The notes beneath the pieces are model-generated. The model was not told the origin of the DNA. It saw only the letters and a program-made list of their open reading frames with translations, and ran no database searches. The position numbers and the translations under genes are program-made. 64,000 bases of DNA from assembly GCA_949592205.1 (NCBI GenBank), contig CATIUR010000002.1:3442501-3506500 (forward strand). Direction: 5' to 3'. The stretch is from Helichrysum umbraculigerum. Its lineage: Eukaryota; Streptophyta; Magnoliopsida; Asterales; Asteraceae. The stretch's first letter is position 1. The number at the start of each line of letters is the position of its first letter. This document shows positions 33,566 through 43,287 of the stretch, one piece after another.

Positions 33566-35082
33566 GCGACGTTGTAAGCGACGTCGCAAGGCATTTAGCG
33601 ACGTTGTGACGTACGTCGCGTGCAATCAGAAAAGGAGCAAAGGCGACGTTGGACCTGACGTCGCACAAAATTGTGAGCGACGTTAAGGGGGACGTCGCAT
33701 TTAGCGATTTATTGTGAATTTAATCACATGTTTAAAATAGCGACGTAGAGTTTGACGTCGCATTTGACGTCGCACGTTAAAGCGACGTAGCATAGAGACG
33801 TCGCATACAAACAAAGCAACACAGAATTAATGTACACAAAACAGGGAATTTTCATTGATATGTTAATAATTACAAAGTGACGATTATACATATCAAATCC
33901 TAAACCCTAAACCTTAAACCAAACTAGAGCGGTAGCCTAAGTTATACACACACGGCCAAAATCCAAGACAAGGTAAGGCGAAGATCCAGGATAAGGACGG
34001 GATCCCACCAGACCATAAGGCCGAAACCCAAAATAGTGAAGGAATTCCTCCAGACCATGAAGCTAAGATCCAGGATAATGAAGGTATTCCTCCAGACCAT
34101 GAAGCTAAGATCCAGGACAAGGAGAGAATTCCGCAAAAGAATCCGCGATTCGAAAAGAATCCTTCTAGCCGCGGATTGGCGAGTGGTGACACTCTTTGGG
34201 CAGAAGCAGTGAACACTGGGTGGTACAATCAGCGTATAACTGAAAGAAGTCGCCCGCCATCACAGGATAGAATTCGACAGTTAGAAAAATAATTTCTAAA
34301 TAAGGATTAACTGTCCTGGAAATGGCGACGTAGCAAGTGACGTCGCACATCAGATAGCGACGAAGTAAGGTACGTCGCTTTTTTGATCGGAAGAAAACCG
34401 AAAGCGACGTAGATCATTACGTCGCAAAATATTAGGGCGACGTTAAAGGGGACGTCGCAAAGTACAAGTAAATGTGAAATTAATCACAAATGCGACGTAG
34501 ATAGGGACGTCGCGTAAGACGTCGCTGGAAATGCGACGTAGATAGAAGAACCTAACAATGCGACGTAGGCTTTGACGTCGCAGCCGACGTCGCACAGATG
34601 AACATCATCACCAACCCAGAAAAACCTAATTTGTAATTTGGGGGTTTTTGAAAACAAACATATTACTTGGTGCGGTTAACATTGGGGATCAAGAAAACAT
34701 GAGTAATTCCAGTTAAAACACATTATTACCCATCCAATTTAACCAAAAACCGTAACCCCTAAAACCCGTAACATATACATATCAAGAAGTCGAAAAATAC
34801 ACGGTGAAAAGGGGTTAAAAAGGTACCTGAGTGTGCGGAAAGTTGAGGGGAACACGAAGATGTAAATGGATCGGTACTAAAACAACTCTAAATCACGATC
34901 GAATCGAAAACTCGCAACGTCGCAAATCGCCTGATGCTACGTCGCACGGTATGTCGCAAGTGTATAGTGAATGTGGTACAGTTTGACGTCGCGGCCGAGG
35001 GTTTAAATAGCCTAACCCTAATAGGCGACGTTGAATGCGACGTCGCTAGCGACGTCATAGGCGACGTCAGAGGGGACGTCGC
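33566..35082. repeat. Three clusters of GCGACGT-N8-ACGTCGC dyads
   Basis: Twelve units fit exactly 7-8-7 bp, starting at 33566, 33598, 33643, 33677, 33740, 34325, 34404, 34437, 34492, 34560, 35025 and 35061. Near-matches start at 34357 (one base off), 33782 (N9) and 35049 (right arm decayed). Single half-sites occur between them (e.g. 33765, 34533). The eight spacer bases differ from unit to unit (TGTAAGCG, TGGACCTG, AGAGTTTG and so on), so the fixed length is not a by-product of recent copying. Location: between non-coding DNA and the large ORF of the element. Confidence 0.9.
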
Positions 35083-35089
35083 AGAAAAC

Positions 35090-37303
35090 AGTTTTAATTC
35101 GAGTCGATTTTGATTTTCGAAAACGCTTAAGTTTTAAGCTTGGTTAGAGAATAATATAAAAGTGACGCGTGACTTGGGAAAATAACATAGAAATAAAATG
35201 AAACGTAAATAAAATAAAATTGAAAATCTTTTTGGTATTTTCTATTAATATCACAAAAAGTAAAAAATTAAATGAAAATTACTAACACTCTATTTTTTAG
35301 TGACGGAGTTGATTGAGTCTGGTGAGGGATCATATTAGAATAACATGCAAGTATTAGCAAATAGTAAGTGTTATCTCGATTACCAGTATAATTGTCCACC
35401 AGAGACTGTCAGTCTCCTTAAAATTTACTTAACATATTTAAAGCAGCGTGTACAAAAATTAGTTCAAGACGATTATTGGTATTGTTTGACCACCTAAGCA
35501 CATTACGCTCGTATTGCAGAGCTTTCACTTATAGAAATAGATCCCAACTTGCTTTTGATTAAAAAGAAAAATTAAGAGATTGTCAAGCCTGAATACATGA
35601 ACTAGCACCTCACATTAGGATAAGTGTTTCAATCACTCACGCTCAACCTATAAAACTACAGGGTAAGGAAGTAAATGATATAGTCACTCAATAAAGCCAA
35701 GTCATGATGAATTGTTACCATATGCTTGCCAAAGGATCAAAACTCCACCGACTTAGGCGTGAGCACCAAGTGAATTCTCAGAGAAGGTAATCTAATGCAG
35801 TGTTGTCCAATAATGTAGGTGTAGATGGAATAGGTATGGCAGACTCTCAAAATTGGTGTTAAAATGGTAATCAAAATCCCAAAAAAAATGATAATGTTAT
35901 CCAGTAGTTTCATAATGTGACAATAAAAGACATAGGATTCTTGTGCTAAATCAAAAGATTTACTTTTCGCATTTATAACACAAATTCACATTAATTCACA
36001 ATTTTAAATTGGATGAATTGCATTCTATGACTTTCTATGAATCCTGTGTAACGAACTTTCGGACCAACCATCCTAGACCGGAAAAAGCCTTCAGTGGCTA
36101 GGTGTAAAACACCCCTCGGGAACTACTTGTTCAGGAATTCAAAGGCCATTTAGTTGACTACAATTAACCAATTGCAATTTTTATAACTGACGATGTTAAT
36201 TTCCATAATTTTGTTGTTTCACACTATCAAATTATTTAACTACAACAGAGATTATAGATTTTAACATCAGAATCCTTTACGAAATGATAGAAGTCACATT
36301 TTCTTGAAAAATTTATTACAATCGGATAACCTTTGAATAAAAATGAGTTGGGATTTGACTACAAAAATGAGGATACATTTATGTGGTATGAATGTGGAAG
36401 TATCTAAGGGTTTCTAGCACTAAGAATAAGTGCTACGACCTGGATGTACTGGAGATAAATGGTTTTAAAAGAAAATAAGATCCAAAATAATCAAGATCCC
36501 TTGACCGATTATTGAGAATCGTACTAATCACATACATGATCAATCACAGTCTCGATAATTGATTAGAAAATCTAAATTACTTGGATTAAGCTCCAATTCC
36601 TACAGATTACCTCCTCATCATACGAGTTCACCTATATTACATCTCTGCAATCTCACTGCGGTCTCGAAATGCATCACTAAGGCAAGTTCTAGAACGAATT
36701 ACGATCACCGGCACACTCATAGCTCTGACCTGTAGGAACACTAAAAGAGAGTGTTCTATTTCATAAAGGCGCAATTGTCTCACAGTTTGACGTGGGGCTA
36801 CAAGTGTGCTAGTCATACAATTCACCCAATGAGGTTGCATTTAAAGACAAATCTCTATATTTAAGCAAGAGGGATGATTTGTTAAGAAAATCAATTCCTA
36901 GAAACCAATGTTTTCTTGACCCGTTAGCAAGATTCGTAAAATTCTACTGGTTGCCCAGGAACAATAACAGACTCGATAAGAGGGTAGAAACAATCGATCA
37001 CTAGGAATTTCAGTAACGTGCCTACCAATACATCATATGATGAAGCTAATGTTTATAAAAGCTGTATTAAGTATGTTAGATAAACCTACTGATACATCAA
37101 GTATAAACCTTAAAATTTCCATTTTTGTGCATGTTACCTAATGTACTATCATATCCCAAGTTGTTTACAGACACAACTTCAACGTCTATTTTGAAAATGT
37201 AGCAACCTCGCGTTTTCTTTAATACTAATAAGTATAAAGAGTGGCTGTTGAGGTTTGGTGGCGATTCCCCTTAGGTAACCGGCATAGGAATGCCTTACGC
37301 CTG
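35090..37303 (-). other. Non-coding 5' internal region of the minus-strand element
   Basis: About 2.2 kb between primer site and dyad arrays. The longest minus-strand frame (36637-36840, 67 codons) has no recognised domain. No gag, RT or integrase remains could be seen, which fits a large non-autonomous derivative rather than a decayed autonomous copy. Confidence 0.5.
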
Positions 37304-37315
37304 GCTCTGATACCA
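37304..37315 (-). other. Primer-binding site (initiator tRNA-Met type)
   Basis: TGGTATCAGAGC on the minus strand, two bases inside the 5' LTR (37318-37732). Confidence 0.9.
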
Positions 37316-37317
37316 GT

Positions 37318-37732
37318 TGTTTGTCCCTAACCTAGGATCTAACCGGAGCGAGTCACTCCAATCGATGGCGGAAACAACGATTAGATTATCACACGATCAC
37401 AAATAATAAACAAACACTATGAATATCAAGTAAAACGATTGTTTATTGATTCTGAACGACTAGCTTACAGGGATTTCGACAAATGGCGTTTAGGGTTTCG
37501 TCAACCCTAAACAGAAAACGTAAAAACGTATTTATACCAAAACCGGATCCTGCGACGTCGCACACGACGTCGCAGGCCCAAGCCCATGCGACGTTGACTA
37601 CGTCGCAGGCCCAAAACCTGACGTCGTACCTGCGACGTTACAGACAACGTCGCAGGAGTCAAGAACACTAATTCTATTACAAAATCAAACTACGAGCTAG
37701 ACCAACTGACAGACACACAAAATGCATCAACA
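37318..37732 (-). repeat. 5' LTR of the minus-strand element
   Basis: 415 bp; one difference to the 3' LTR (GTCA(A/G)GAACAC). Carries the dyad units at 37552-37573, 37588-37606 and 37632-37653. Confidence 0.95.
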
Positions 37733-37941
37733 GTTGCTTTACATGCTTTTAATTTTATTGGTTGTTTTTGCCTATCAAAATCACGCCTGCGTTTTGCCTC
37801 TTGATTTCTCTGCCTTTGTTATCACCAATTTAAAATGGAGGAGCTGTTAGCTTCTTTCTCTACCTTTTTCATTTACGAATTAAAAATCATGAGGTAATTG
37901 ATATTTTTTCAAAAAGATATCTACCGGATCATTACATCTTC

Positions 37942-38338
37942 TTCATCTCCAACCAACCTCATATACATCAAAAGAAACCACTCAAATACAACAAGAATTA
38001 CATATCAATCACAAAGTACAATGTAATTACGTTTTTGCCAAAAGCGCTCTTTGAGCAATTCTGGCGTGTTGCAAATGTGTACTTCCTCTTAGCCGCGTTC
38101 CTATCATTGACCCCGATCTCACCTTTTTCGGCTTACAGTATGATTGCACCGTTAACTTTTGTGATTGGGCTTAGTATGGCAAAAGAAGATGTTGATAATT
38201 GGCATCGCTTTATGCAGGACATGAAGGTAAATATGAGGAAAGTGAGGCTTCATAATGGAGAGGGAGAGTTTTTACCGAAGCGGTGGATGAATATACGTGT
38301 CAGGGATGTGGTAAAAGTAGAAAAAGATCAGTTTTTTC
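37942..38338 (+). pseudogene. Captured fragment of a P4-type phospholipid-transporting ATPase (ALA family)
   Basis: The open frame contains SNQPHIHQKKPLKYNKNYIS, FLPKALFEQFWRVANVYFLL, SLTPISPFSAYSMIAPL and VVKVEKDQFFP. This is the N-terminal region and first two membrane segments of plant aminophospholipid flippases, which move phospholipids across membranes. Homology stops at FFP, where the family continues with ADLLLL; here the frame runs into a stop (38350-38352). The downstream catalytic parts (DKTGT box, nucleotide-binding domain) are absent. The segment appears as one exon-like block of about 130 codons within the Helitron, so it is a captured piece and not a functional gene. Confidence 0.85.
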
Positions 38339-38339
38339 C

Positions 38340-38690
38340 TGGCTTTGTTTAGATTTGACAATCATATTGTTGATGCTGTTTATGAAGAGGTTAACCTATT
38401 TGGTATTGATATAAATGATCAATGGTATGTAAAGTGACTTAAACTTTTGAATCTACTTTCGTTTTGATAATTTGTTGCGAGTATCTATTTCATGCATATT
38501 AACTGTTTGATGAAATGCTTGAAAGCAAAAATGAATTCTGTTTAGAACTAAGGTTTTTGTTATAAGTTGTGATGTTTATGTGGTGTTTGCATCTAACATA
38601 TTGTGAATCAGTCATTTAGGTTTCAAGAGAAGTTAAGTAGCAGCAAGTTAGCAGATATGATTGGGCATAAAGACGAAAAAAGGTATGAGC
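38340..38690 (+). other. Further exon-like segments inside the Helitron, not identified
   Basis: Short open blocks follow the P4-ATPase piece: one around 38341-38430 (FRFDNHIVDAVYEEVNLFGI, then GGTATG) and one around 38620-38685 (FQEKLSSSKLADMIGHKDEK, then GGTATG). Both end at GT like exons. They may come from one gene or two; no family recognised. Confidence 0.3.
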
Positions 38691-38982
38691 TTTTATCTAA
38701 TTGTTTCTTGCTTACATAGTTACATCAAAACAGAATTAATTGACTGAATGACTGTTATCACTGACTATTGTAAGAAATGCTGACGGAATGTGAGTGAACA
38801 GTCTTTAAATTTAGGTTAAACAAATGGGTAGTCCAGTAAAATAAACCAGCTTGTGGTATTGTTAGTAAGCAAGAGATAAATGCAGGAAACAATAATTCTA
38901 TTTTCATAAAACCTCTCTCTGTTTTTCTATATAGGTGTTGTTAAACAGATTTGTGGTGCTTTCATAGCACGACTATGTTTTA

Positions 38983-39132
38983 GGAATGGGAACTCATGAT
39001 GAGCTTTTAACCTTTTTACAAGGGTCGAAAATGGTACCTTATGCCAAGTTCATAGAGATGCAAGAAGTAGCCCTTGACTCTGCTTTGAATATTGGCACAA
39101 AAGAGAGTGCCATGCAAATATGCCGTTCATGA
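38983..39132 (+). pseudogene. Captured C-terminal fragment resembling an ABCB-type transporter
   Basis: The frame encodes MGTHDELLTFLQG followed by VPYAKFIEMQEVALDSALN and ends at TGA 39130-39132. The GTHDEL...YAKxIxMQE...A pattern is typical of the end of the nucleotide-binding domain of plant ABCB (P-glycoprotein-like) exporters, just after the H-loop. Walker A, signature and Walker B motifs are absent. It lies between the P4-ATPase and Hsp110 fragments on the same strand, consistent with serial gene capture by the Helitron. The match is short, so the assignment is moderate. Confidence 0.55.
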
Positions 39133-39774
39133 TCTCAGTGGCATGCTCACTACTTGAAACCAGGTTGTTTTTGTTTTTACTTTAATAACTTTAATATACA
39201 AGGATGGATTAATTTGGTTAGGTATAAAGGTGTTATGTTCATGGGAAAACTTACGTCTTTGTGGTTTTTCTATTTGGTGTCCTATTTTGAAGGTATTCAA
39301 ATAATTAGATCACTTTTAATTTGCTCTTTAGAAAACAAAAAAATTTGTTTGTACGTGAGTGTGTTTTTGTTATTTGTTTCAGATTTGTACAGGAATATTC
39401 GAAGTGCTAGAAAGAAGTTGATGGTAACTTTGTACAGTCAGAATATTATTGTATCTCAGATTAGGCAACAATTGTTTATTATAGGCCTTATCTTTATTAT
39501 ATTACCTTTTGATTATTTCTATTGTTTTTATTATCTTTACTTTTATTAGTTTGGACTTATGAAGGAGCTATTATCATGACATCTTGGAAAAGAGAGGAAA
39601 TGGAATATGGTGTCATTTGTTAATGTTTTATTTAGCATTTTTTACACAGATCACTTTAAAGTAGCTATTGATAGTAAACTACATGTTATTGGTTATTATT
39701 GATCTATGTTCCGATGTTCCTGGCTTTTGCGTATGAGTTATAAGTGACCATCTTTATACCTTGATCAATTGCAG

Positions 39775-39898
39775 CTAGGTTGTTACTATCTGATTTACCC
39801 TGATGGAGATTATTATTTAGAGACTAACATGGCTGTTACAATGCATGAATGGTGTGAAGGAGGTAGGACAGAGTCTTACAAAAAATATTTTGATCAAG
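39775..39898 (+). other. Exon-like block of unknown gene
   Basis: A 41-codon block open between TTGCAG and GGTATC, with the look of an internal exon: LGCYYLIYPDGDYYLETNMA, then MHEWCEGGRTESYKKYFDQ. Composition is that of a folded protein. I do not recognise it. It lies between the ABCB-like and Hsp110-like fragments. Confidence 0.35.
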
Positions 39899-40092
39899 GT
39901 ATCCTTGCTCAATCTTCATAACAAAAAGTCATACATTTGAGAGATGAAGTCATACATTTCAATCCGTCGTTGTTTATCTTGCTTATGAACATATCATGTC
40001 ATTTGGGTGTAAATTGTAACTCTTGACTTTTCTTATTTGCTTTACAATTGCAGCCTTACTATAGTTAACCCAAACCGGTACCTGTTTCAGAG

Positions 40093-40221
40093 GTGGGTTA
40101 CGGGGCAATGCGAACTGCAGATGTGCAGAAAGCAGTGGAAAGAGTGTTTGAAATGGCCTTACGATACCGACTTACTGAAGAAACTGAGGACAAGAAGAAC
40201 GCCGTGGAAGCCTATGTCTAT
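40093..40221 (+). pseudogene. Captured fragment of an Hsp110-class Hsp70 (HSP70-14/15-like)
   Basis: The frame reads YGAMRTADVQKAVERVFEMA, RLTEETEDKKNAVEAYVY. The pattern A(D/Q)VQKA.E..FEMAL..R..EET.DKKNAVEAYVYDMRNK marks the C-terminal substrate-binding region of plant Hsp110-class nucleotide-exchange chaperones. After AYVY the sequence leaves the family. Only about 43 codons are left, without ATPase domain, so this is a captured exon. The frame that starts upstream (40037-40231) is a different frame and not the homologous one. Confidence 0.75.
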
Positions 40222-41168
40222 GTTTATGTAGCTTTTCTAATTTCTTCTCTTAAATCTTAGTCTTCACTTAAAGTTTGGTTTTTAAATATCTGCCCTTAAT
40301 AACAAAGCTTTTCGGTTCCCGTTTTGATCTACAAGGTGATGAGCAATGTTTTTCAAGAGGTATCATAATCTCAGCATTCATATACATATAAAAGGTACTC
40401 ATGATCCACTATTAAACCTATTTGGGAGGTTGCAGCAACAGAAAGTCATTAAATGGTTCTTAGATTATTCAAATCTCTATATGTAAACTGCATTCTCTTC
40501 ATTGATATATTATCTTAAGTGAGCCATTAAATGGTTCTTAGATTATTCATTTTTAAAATCAAGTGCCTTCATTGTGCGATTGAATATTGGGTTATTTTAA
40601 GTAAACCAGCTATATGACAAATCAGTCACTGTGTGTGTACGTTGCATACTTTAAATCCAAATAAACATGTTTCCGTAGAACTATATTTAGTTCCAGTTCG
40701 ATCAAGAAATCGGGTCTGACGGGAGGGTGTCGATGATGCTTAATTCCAAGTTTTAAATAACATGTTGCTTTAAACATTTAGTGGGTAGTGAACATATGAT
40801 TGCTCATAAAACTGACATTGACGGGGCCTCTTTGAACAGATGCTTACCCACATTATTATCTACATAATACTGTGTTTCTCAATGCCACTCCATTATTATC
40901 TACGGAGTAATATTCTTTAGTAGATTATAAGGATTGTAATCTGTTTGTTTTGTGGAAGAATGCTTGCCAGGCAACAAACCAAAACAAATCAACCTCTACA
41001 TTATTGAATTCTATATTTTTTTAAATCTATATTATTGAATTCTACACTTTTCTTTATTATGACATTGACAGTGAGCTTTTGGCATCTTGGTTGAAGTCAC
41101 AACCAGTTGTAGCTATTTATACTCCAAAAACATTCTCGAATAATCTTATTACCTGAGTCTTTATCAAA

Positions 41169-41197
41169 CCCGTGTTTTCACGGGTCTTAAAACTAGT
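41169..41197 (+). other. Helitron 3' terminus (hairpin and CTAG)
   Basis: Stem ACCCGTG/CACGGGT with TTTT loop, then CTTAAAACTAG and T. The sequence from 41199 on (TCTTATTATATAAAACACG, then GAAATGAATAGTAACA at 41226) looks like the 5' end of another Helitron. Confidence 0.85.
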
Positions 41198-41198
41198 T

Positions 41199-41300
41199 CT
41201 TATTATATAAAACACGTATGAATGAAATGAATAGTAACATTACCATTAAGAAGTTGACATGTGGAGGCAAGGGTATTTCAGTAATTTTACAACAAACTTT
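41199..41300 (+). mobile_element. Helitron 5'-end-like segment directly behind a Helitron 3' end
   Basis: Begins TC and contains GAAATGAATAGTAACATTACC, GAAGTTGACATGTGG and TATTTCAGTAATTTT, as do the segments at 56770 and 60801, which also follow Helitron-like 3' ends. Three similar occurrences suggest one Helitron family inserted behind other Helitrons. No 3' end assigned. Confidence 0.5.
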
Positions 41301-41340
41301 GTTTTTTTATCCTCTCTGAAATTTATCATTTTATGAAATA

Positions 41341-41592
41341 CTCACTCCGTCCCAATTTTATTGTCCCCAGACAAAAAGACACGCAGTTTAAAAAAATATA
41401 ACTATCTCTCTCTTACTTTTTGATAAAATGACAAATTTACCCTCTACTTTTTACCTATTTTTTTGTCTTATATATATACACTAGGGGTAAGAAAAACTTT
41501 ATTTCCTTAAACTTTCTATTTATGGAGGTGGATGATTAATTTGGTACAAACCAAAATGAAAATAATGGACCAAAAAAATGGGACGGAGGGAG
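41341..41592. mobile_element. Stowaway-like MITE
   Basis: Ends CTCACTCCGTCCC and GGGACGGAGGGAG, TA on both sides (41339-41340, 41593-41594). 252 bp. Confidence 0.85.
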
Positions 41593-42434
41593 TATCAAAA
41601 AATAGATCTGAACGCAAAGAAGGCAGATGAACGGCGCCGGAAAGTTAACAACGTCGGGATGGTCGGAAACGTGCTGCCGAGGTCGCTAAAACGACGATGG
41701 TGGACGTAGTAAGACAATTTTTGTAATTTGCTTTCTATTTCACCTACTCTTTCAGCTTCATACATCTGTTCCGTTTGAAGTATGGTTTGAATGGCTAAAA
41801 AGAAACCATCATACAAATTTAAAAGATGATTTTTTTAACCGATTTTAAAGGAGATCTTAGGTGACAAATAGTGATCTTCTCCATTTGTATGTTGGAATGT
41901 CGCTGACAAGGTCGCCGTCGCCGGATTGTCGCCGGCGAGGTTGTCGCCATTGAAGATGACTGACGTCTTATACATGCAGAAACCTAAATAAAATCAAAAG
42001 AAAATAGAATGTTGAGGAATAAAGATCTAGAGGTGATAACACTTTTTGTTGATTATTATAAATACCTTGAACCCGATATATATATATTTATTCACATATG
42101 AGATTCAAACAAATTCCTTCACCTTCGTCCACTGCTCAGTTGCCGGAATTGATCTTCCACTTACGAAATACTCCGTAGTTATCTTTTACTTATTCGGAGA
42201 GAGAGAGAGAGAGAGAGAGAGACTGAATGGGGGTGATTCTAGCCTTCTAGGCAATAGAAGAAACAGAAAGACGATCGAAGGTTTTTTGAAGGTTCCAGAA
42301 AATAGAATAGAGACAGAAAGAGCCAAAGAGGGGTGTGTTTCTTAAAAGATTACACTTTACACAATATGTGTGAGTGGTTTTTAGTTTTACAGTGTTACTT
42401 TTTAACAACAATAATAATACTACTTTCTTTTAAT
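41593..42434. other. Unassigned DNA with a (GA)n tract
   Basis: No recognised gene. GC-richer patches with GTCGCCG motifs at 41885-41950. (GA)n at 42196-42222. Minus-strand frame 41595-41816 begins within the MITE edge and has no recognised domain. Confidence 0.4.
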
Positions 42435-43270
42435 GGGTAGGGTTCAAATGAGAATAGGAATTTGTGTGAGAATGAGGGAACCAATGATATCAAGCCATGT
42501 GTAAAAAGAGAATGTTCCACATGTACAAAACCCATTTACCCCCAACATCAATTATCTCACAAACGACAAATCGAAAAAATATGAAAATTGCACCATTAAA
42601 TTCGTCGTTTTCTCCTCTTCGATTTGCCGTCCCTCAAGACATACTTTCGAAAAGTTTTTTTTTTCATTTTTTTGATGGGTTTCACATTTACTAACACATG
42701 TGTTAAAGTGTTGCATTTAGGGTTTAGGGTTTGGGGTTTAGGGGTTAGGGTTTAGGGTTTAGGGTTTGAGGTTTGGGGTTTCGGGGGAGAAACCTCAAAC
42801 CCTAAACCCTAAACTCTAACCCCTAAACCCCAAACCCTAAACCCTAAACGCTTTACAAAACGCGAAACCCTAAATCTTTCTAAACCCTAAACCTTGAACC
42901 CCTTCTAAACCCTAAACCCTTATAAACCCTAAACCATAAACCCTACTAAACCCTAAACCTAACCCTAAACCCTAACCTTAACCACAAATTAAATGTACAA
43001 CTAATCACTAACACATGTGTTACTAATTTGTGAAACCCACCAAAAAATGAGAAAAAAAAAAGTTGTCAAAAATATGCCTTGAGATACGGCAAATCGAAGA
43101 GGAGAAAACGCTGAATTTTATGGTGCAATTTTCATAATTTTTCGACTTACCGTTTGTGAGATATTTAATTTTTAAAATGTGGAGGAGAGAGAATAAAGTG
43201 ACACATGGCAGAAATCTGTTGGTTCCCTCATTCTCACTCAAAATTGGTGTACACATTTGAACCTTACTCT
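42435..43270. mobile_element. Mutator-like non-autonomous element with telomere-type repeats in its loop
   Basis: 9-bp target duplication TCTTTTAAT (42426-42434, 43271-43279). The terminal inverted repeats are about 270 bp long, starting (G/A)GAGTAAGGTTCAAATG-like and including GTGAGAATGAGGGAACCAA and TCCTCTTCGATTTGCCGT. The loop (42715-42982) is made of TTTAGGG-type repeats. Long TIRs with a 9-bp duplication are typical of MULEs. No transposase. Confidence 0.85.
42715..42982. repeat. Telomere-type repeats in head-to-head orientation
   Basis: TTTAGGG and variants (42715-42783) turn into CCCTAAA repeats (about 42790-42982) across a short GGGGGAGAAACC turn. Degeneracy (TTTGGGG, TTTGAGG, CCTTATAAA) indicates age or slippage. 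Confidence 0.9.
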
Positions 43271-43287
43271 TCTTTTAATATATTAAC

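Larger units (their letters stand above)
30335..37732 (-). mobile_element. Young non-autonomous LTR retrotransposon with large ORF and GCGACGT dyad arrays
   Basis: Two 415-bp LTRs (30335-30749, 37318-37732; TG...CA ends, one difference seen) are flanked by GTTGC (30330-30334, 37733-37737). On the minus strand the primer site TGGTATCAGAGC is at 37304-37315 and the polypurine tract GGGGGAGTT at 30750-30758. Order from 5': LTR, 2.2 kb non-coding, dyad arrays (35082-33566), a 2.7-kb frame with one amber stop (33475-30791), LTR. No RT, integrase or protease. The ORF placed next to the 3' LTR and its resemblance to Asteraceae copia proteins suggest a SIRE/Maximus-related copia derivative (inference). 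Confidence 0.9.
30105..41197 (+). mobile_element. Helitron carrying host-gene fragments, interrupted by an LTR retrotransposon
   Basis: Starts TCTATCTTATCTAATAAAGG after an A (30104) and ends with hairpin ACCCGTG-TTTT-CACGGGT (41169-41186), 7 bp, then CTAG (41194-41197) followed by T. These are the TC...CTRR ends, near-end hairpin and A/T target of plant Helitrons. Removing the inserted LTR element (30335-37732 and duplicated GTTGC) leaves about 3.7 kb. Contents include fragments of a P4-ATPase, an ABCB-like transporter and an Hsp110-type Hsp70 on the same strand. No Rep/helicase is present, so it is non-autonomous. Confidence 0.85.

Noticed and set aside
33566..35082. CRISPR-like array (short repeats with variable spacers)
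   Set aside because: Plant nuclear context, no cas genes, repeats of only 7 bp in dyads and spacers of 8 bp. This is a dyad-site array, not CRISPR.
36637..36840. 67-codon minus-strand ORF in the young element
   Set aside because: No recognised domain, no start context; expected by chance in 2 kb.
42715..42982. Chromosome end or true telomere
   Set aside because: Repeats are degenerate, inverted on themselves and enclosed by transposon TIRs with a target duplication.
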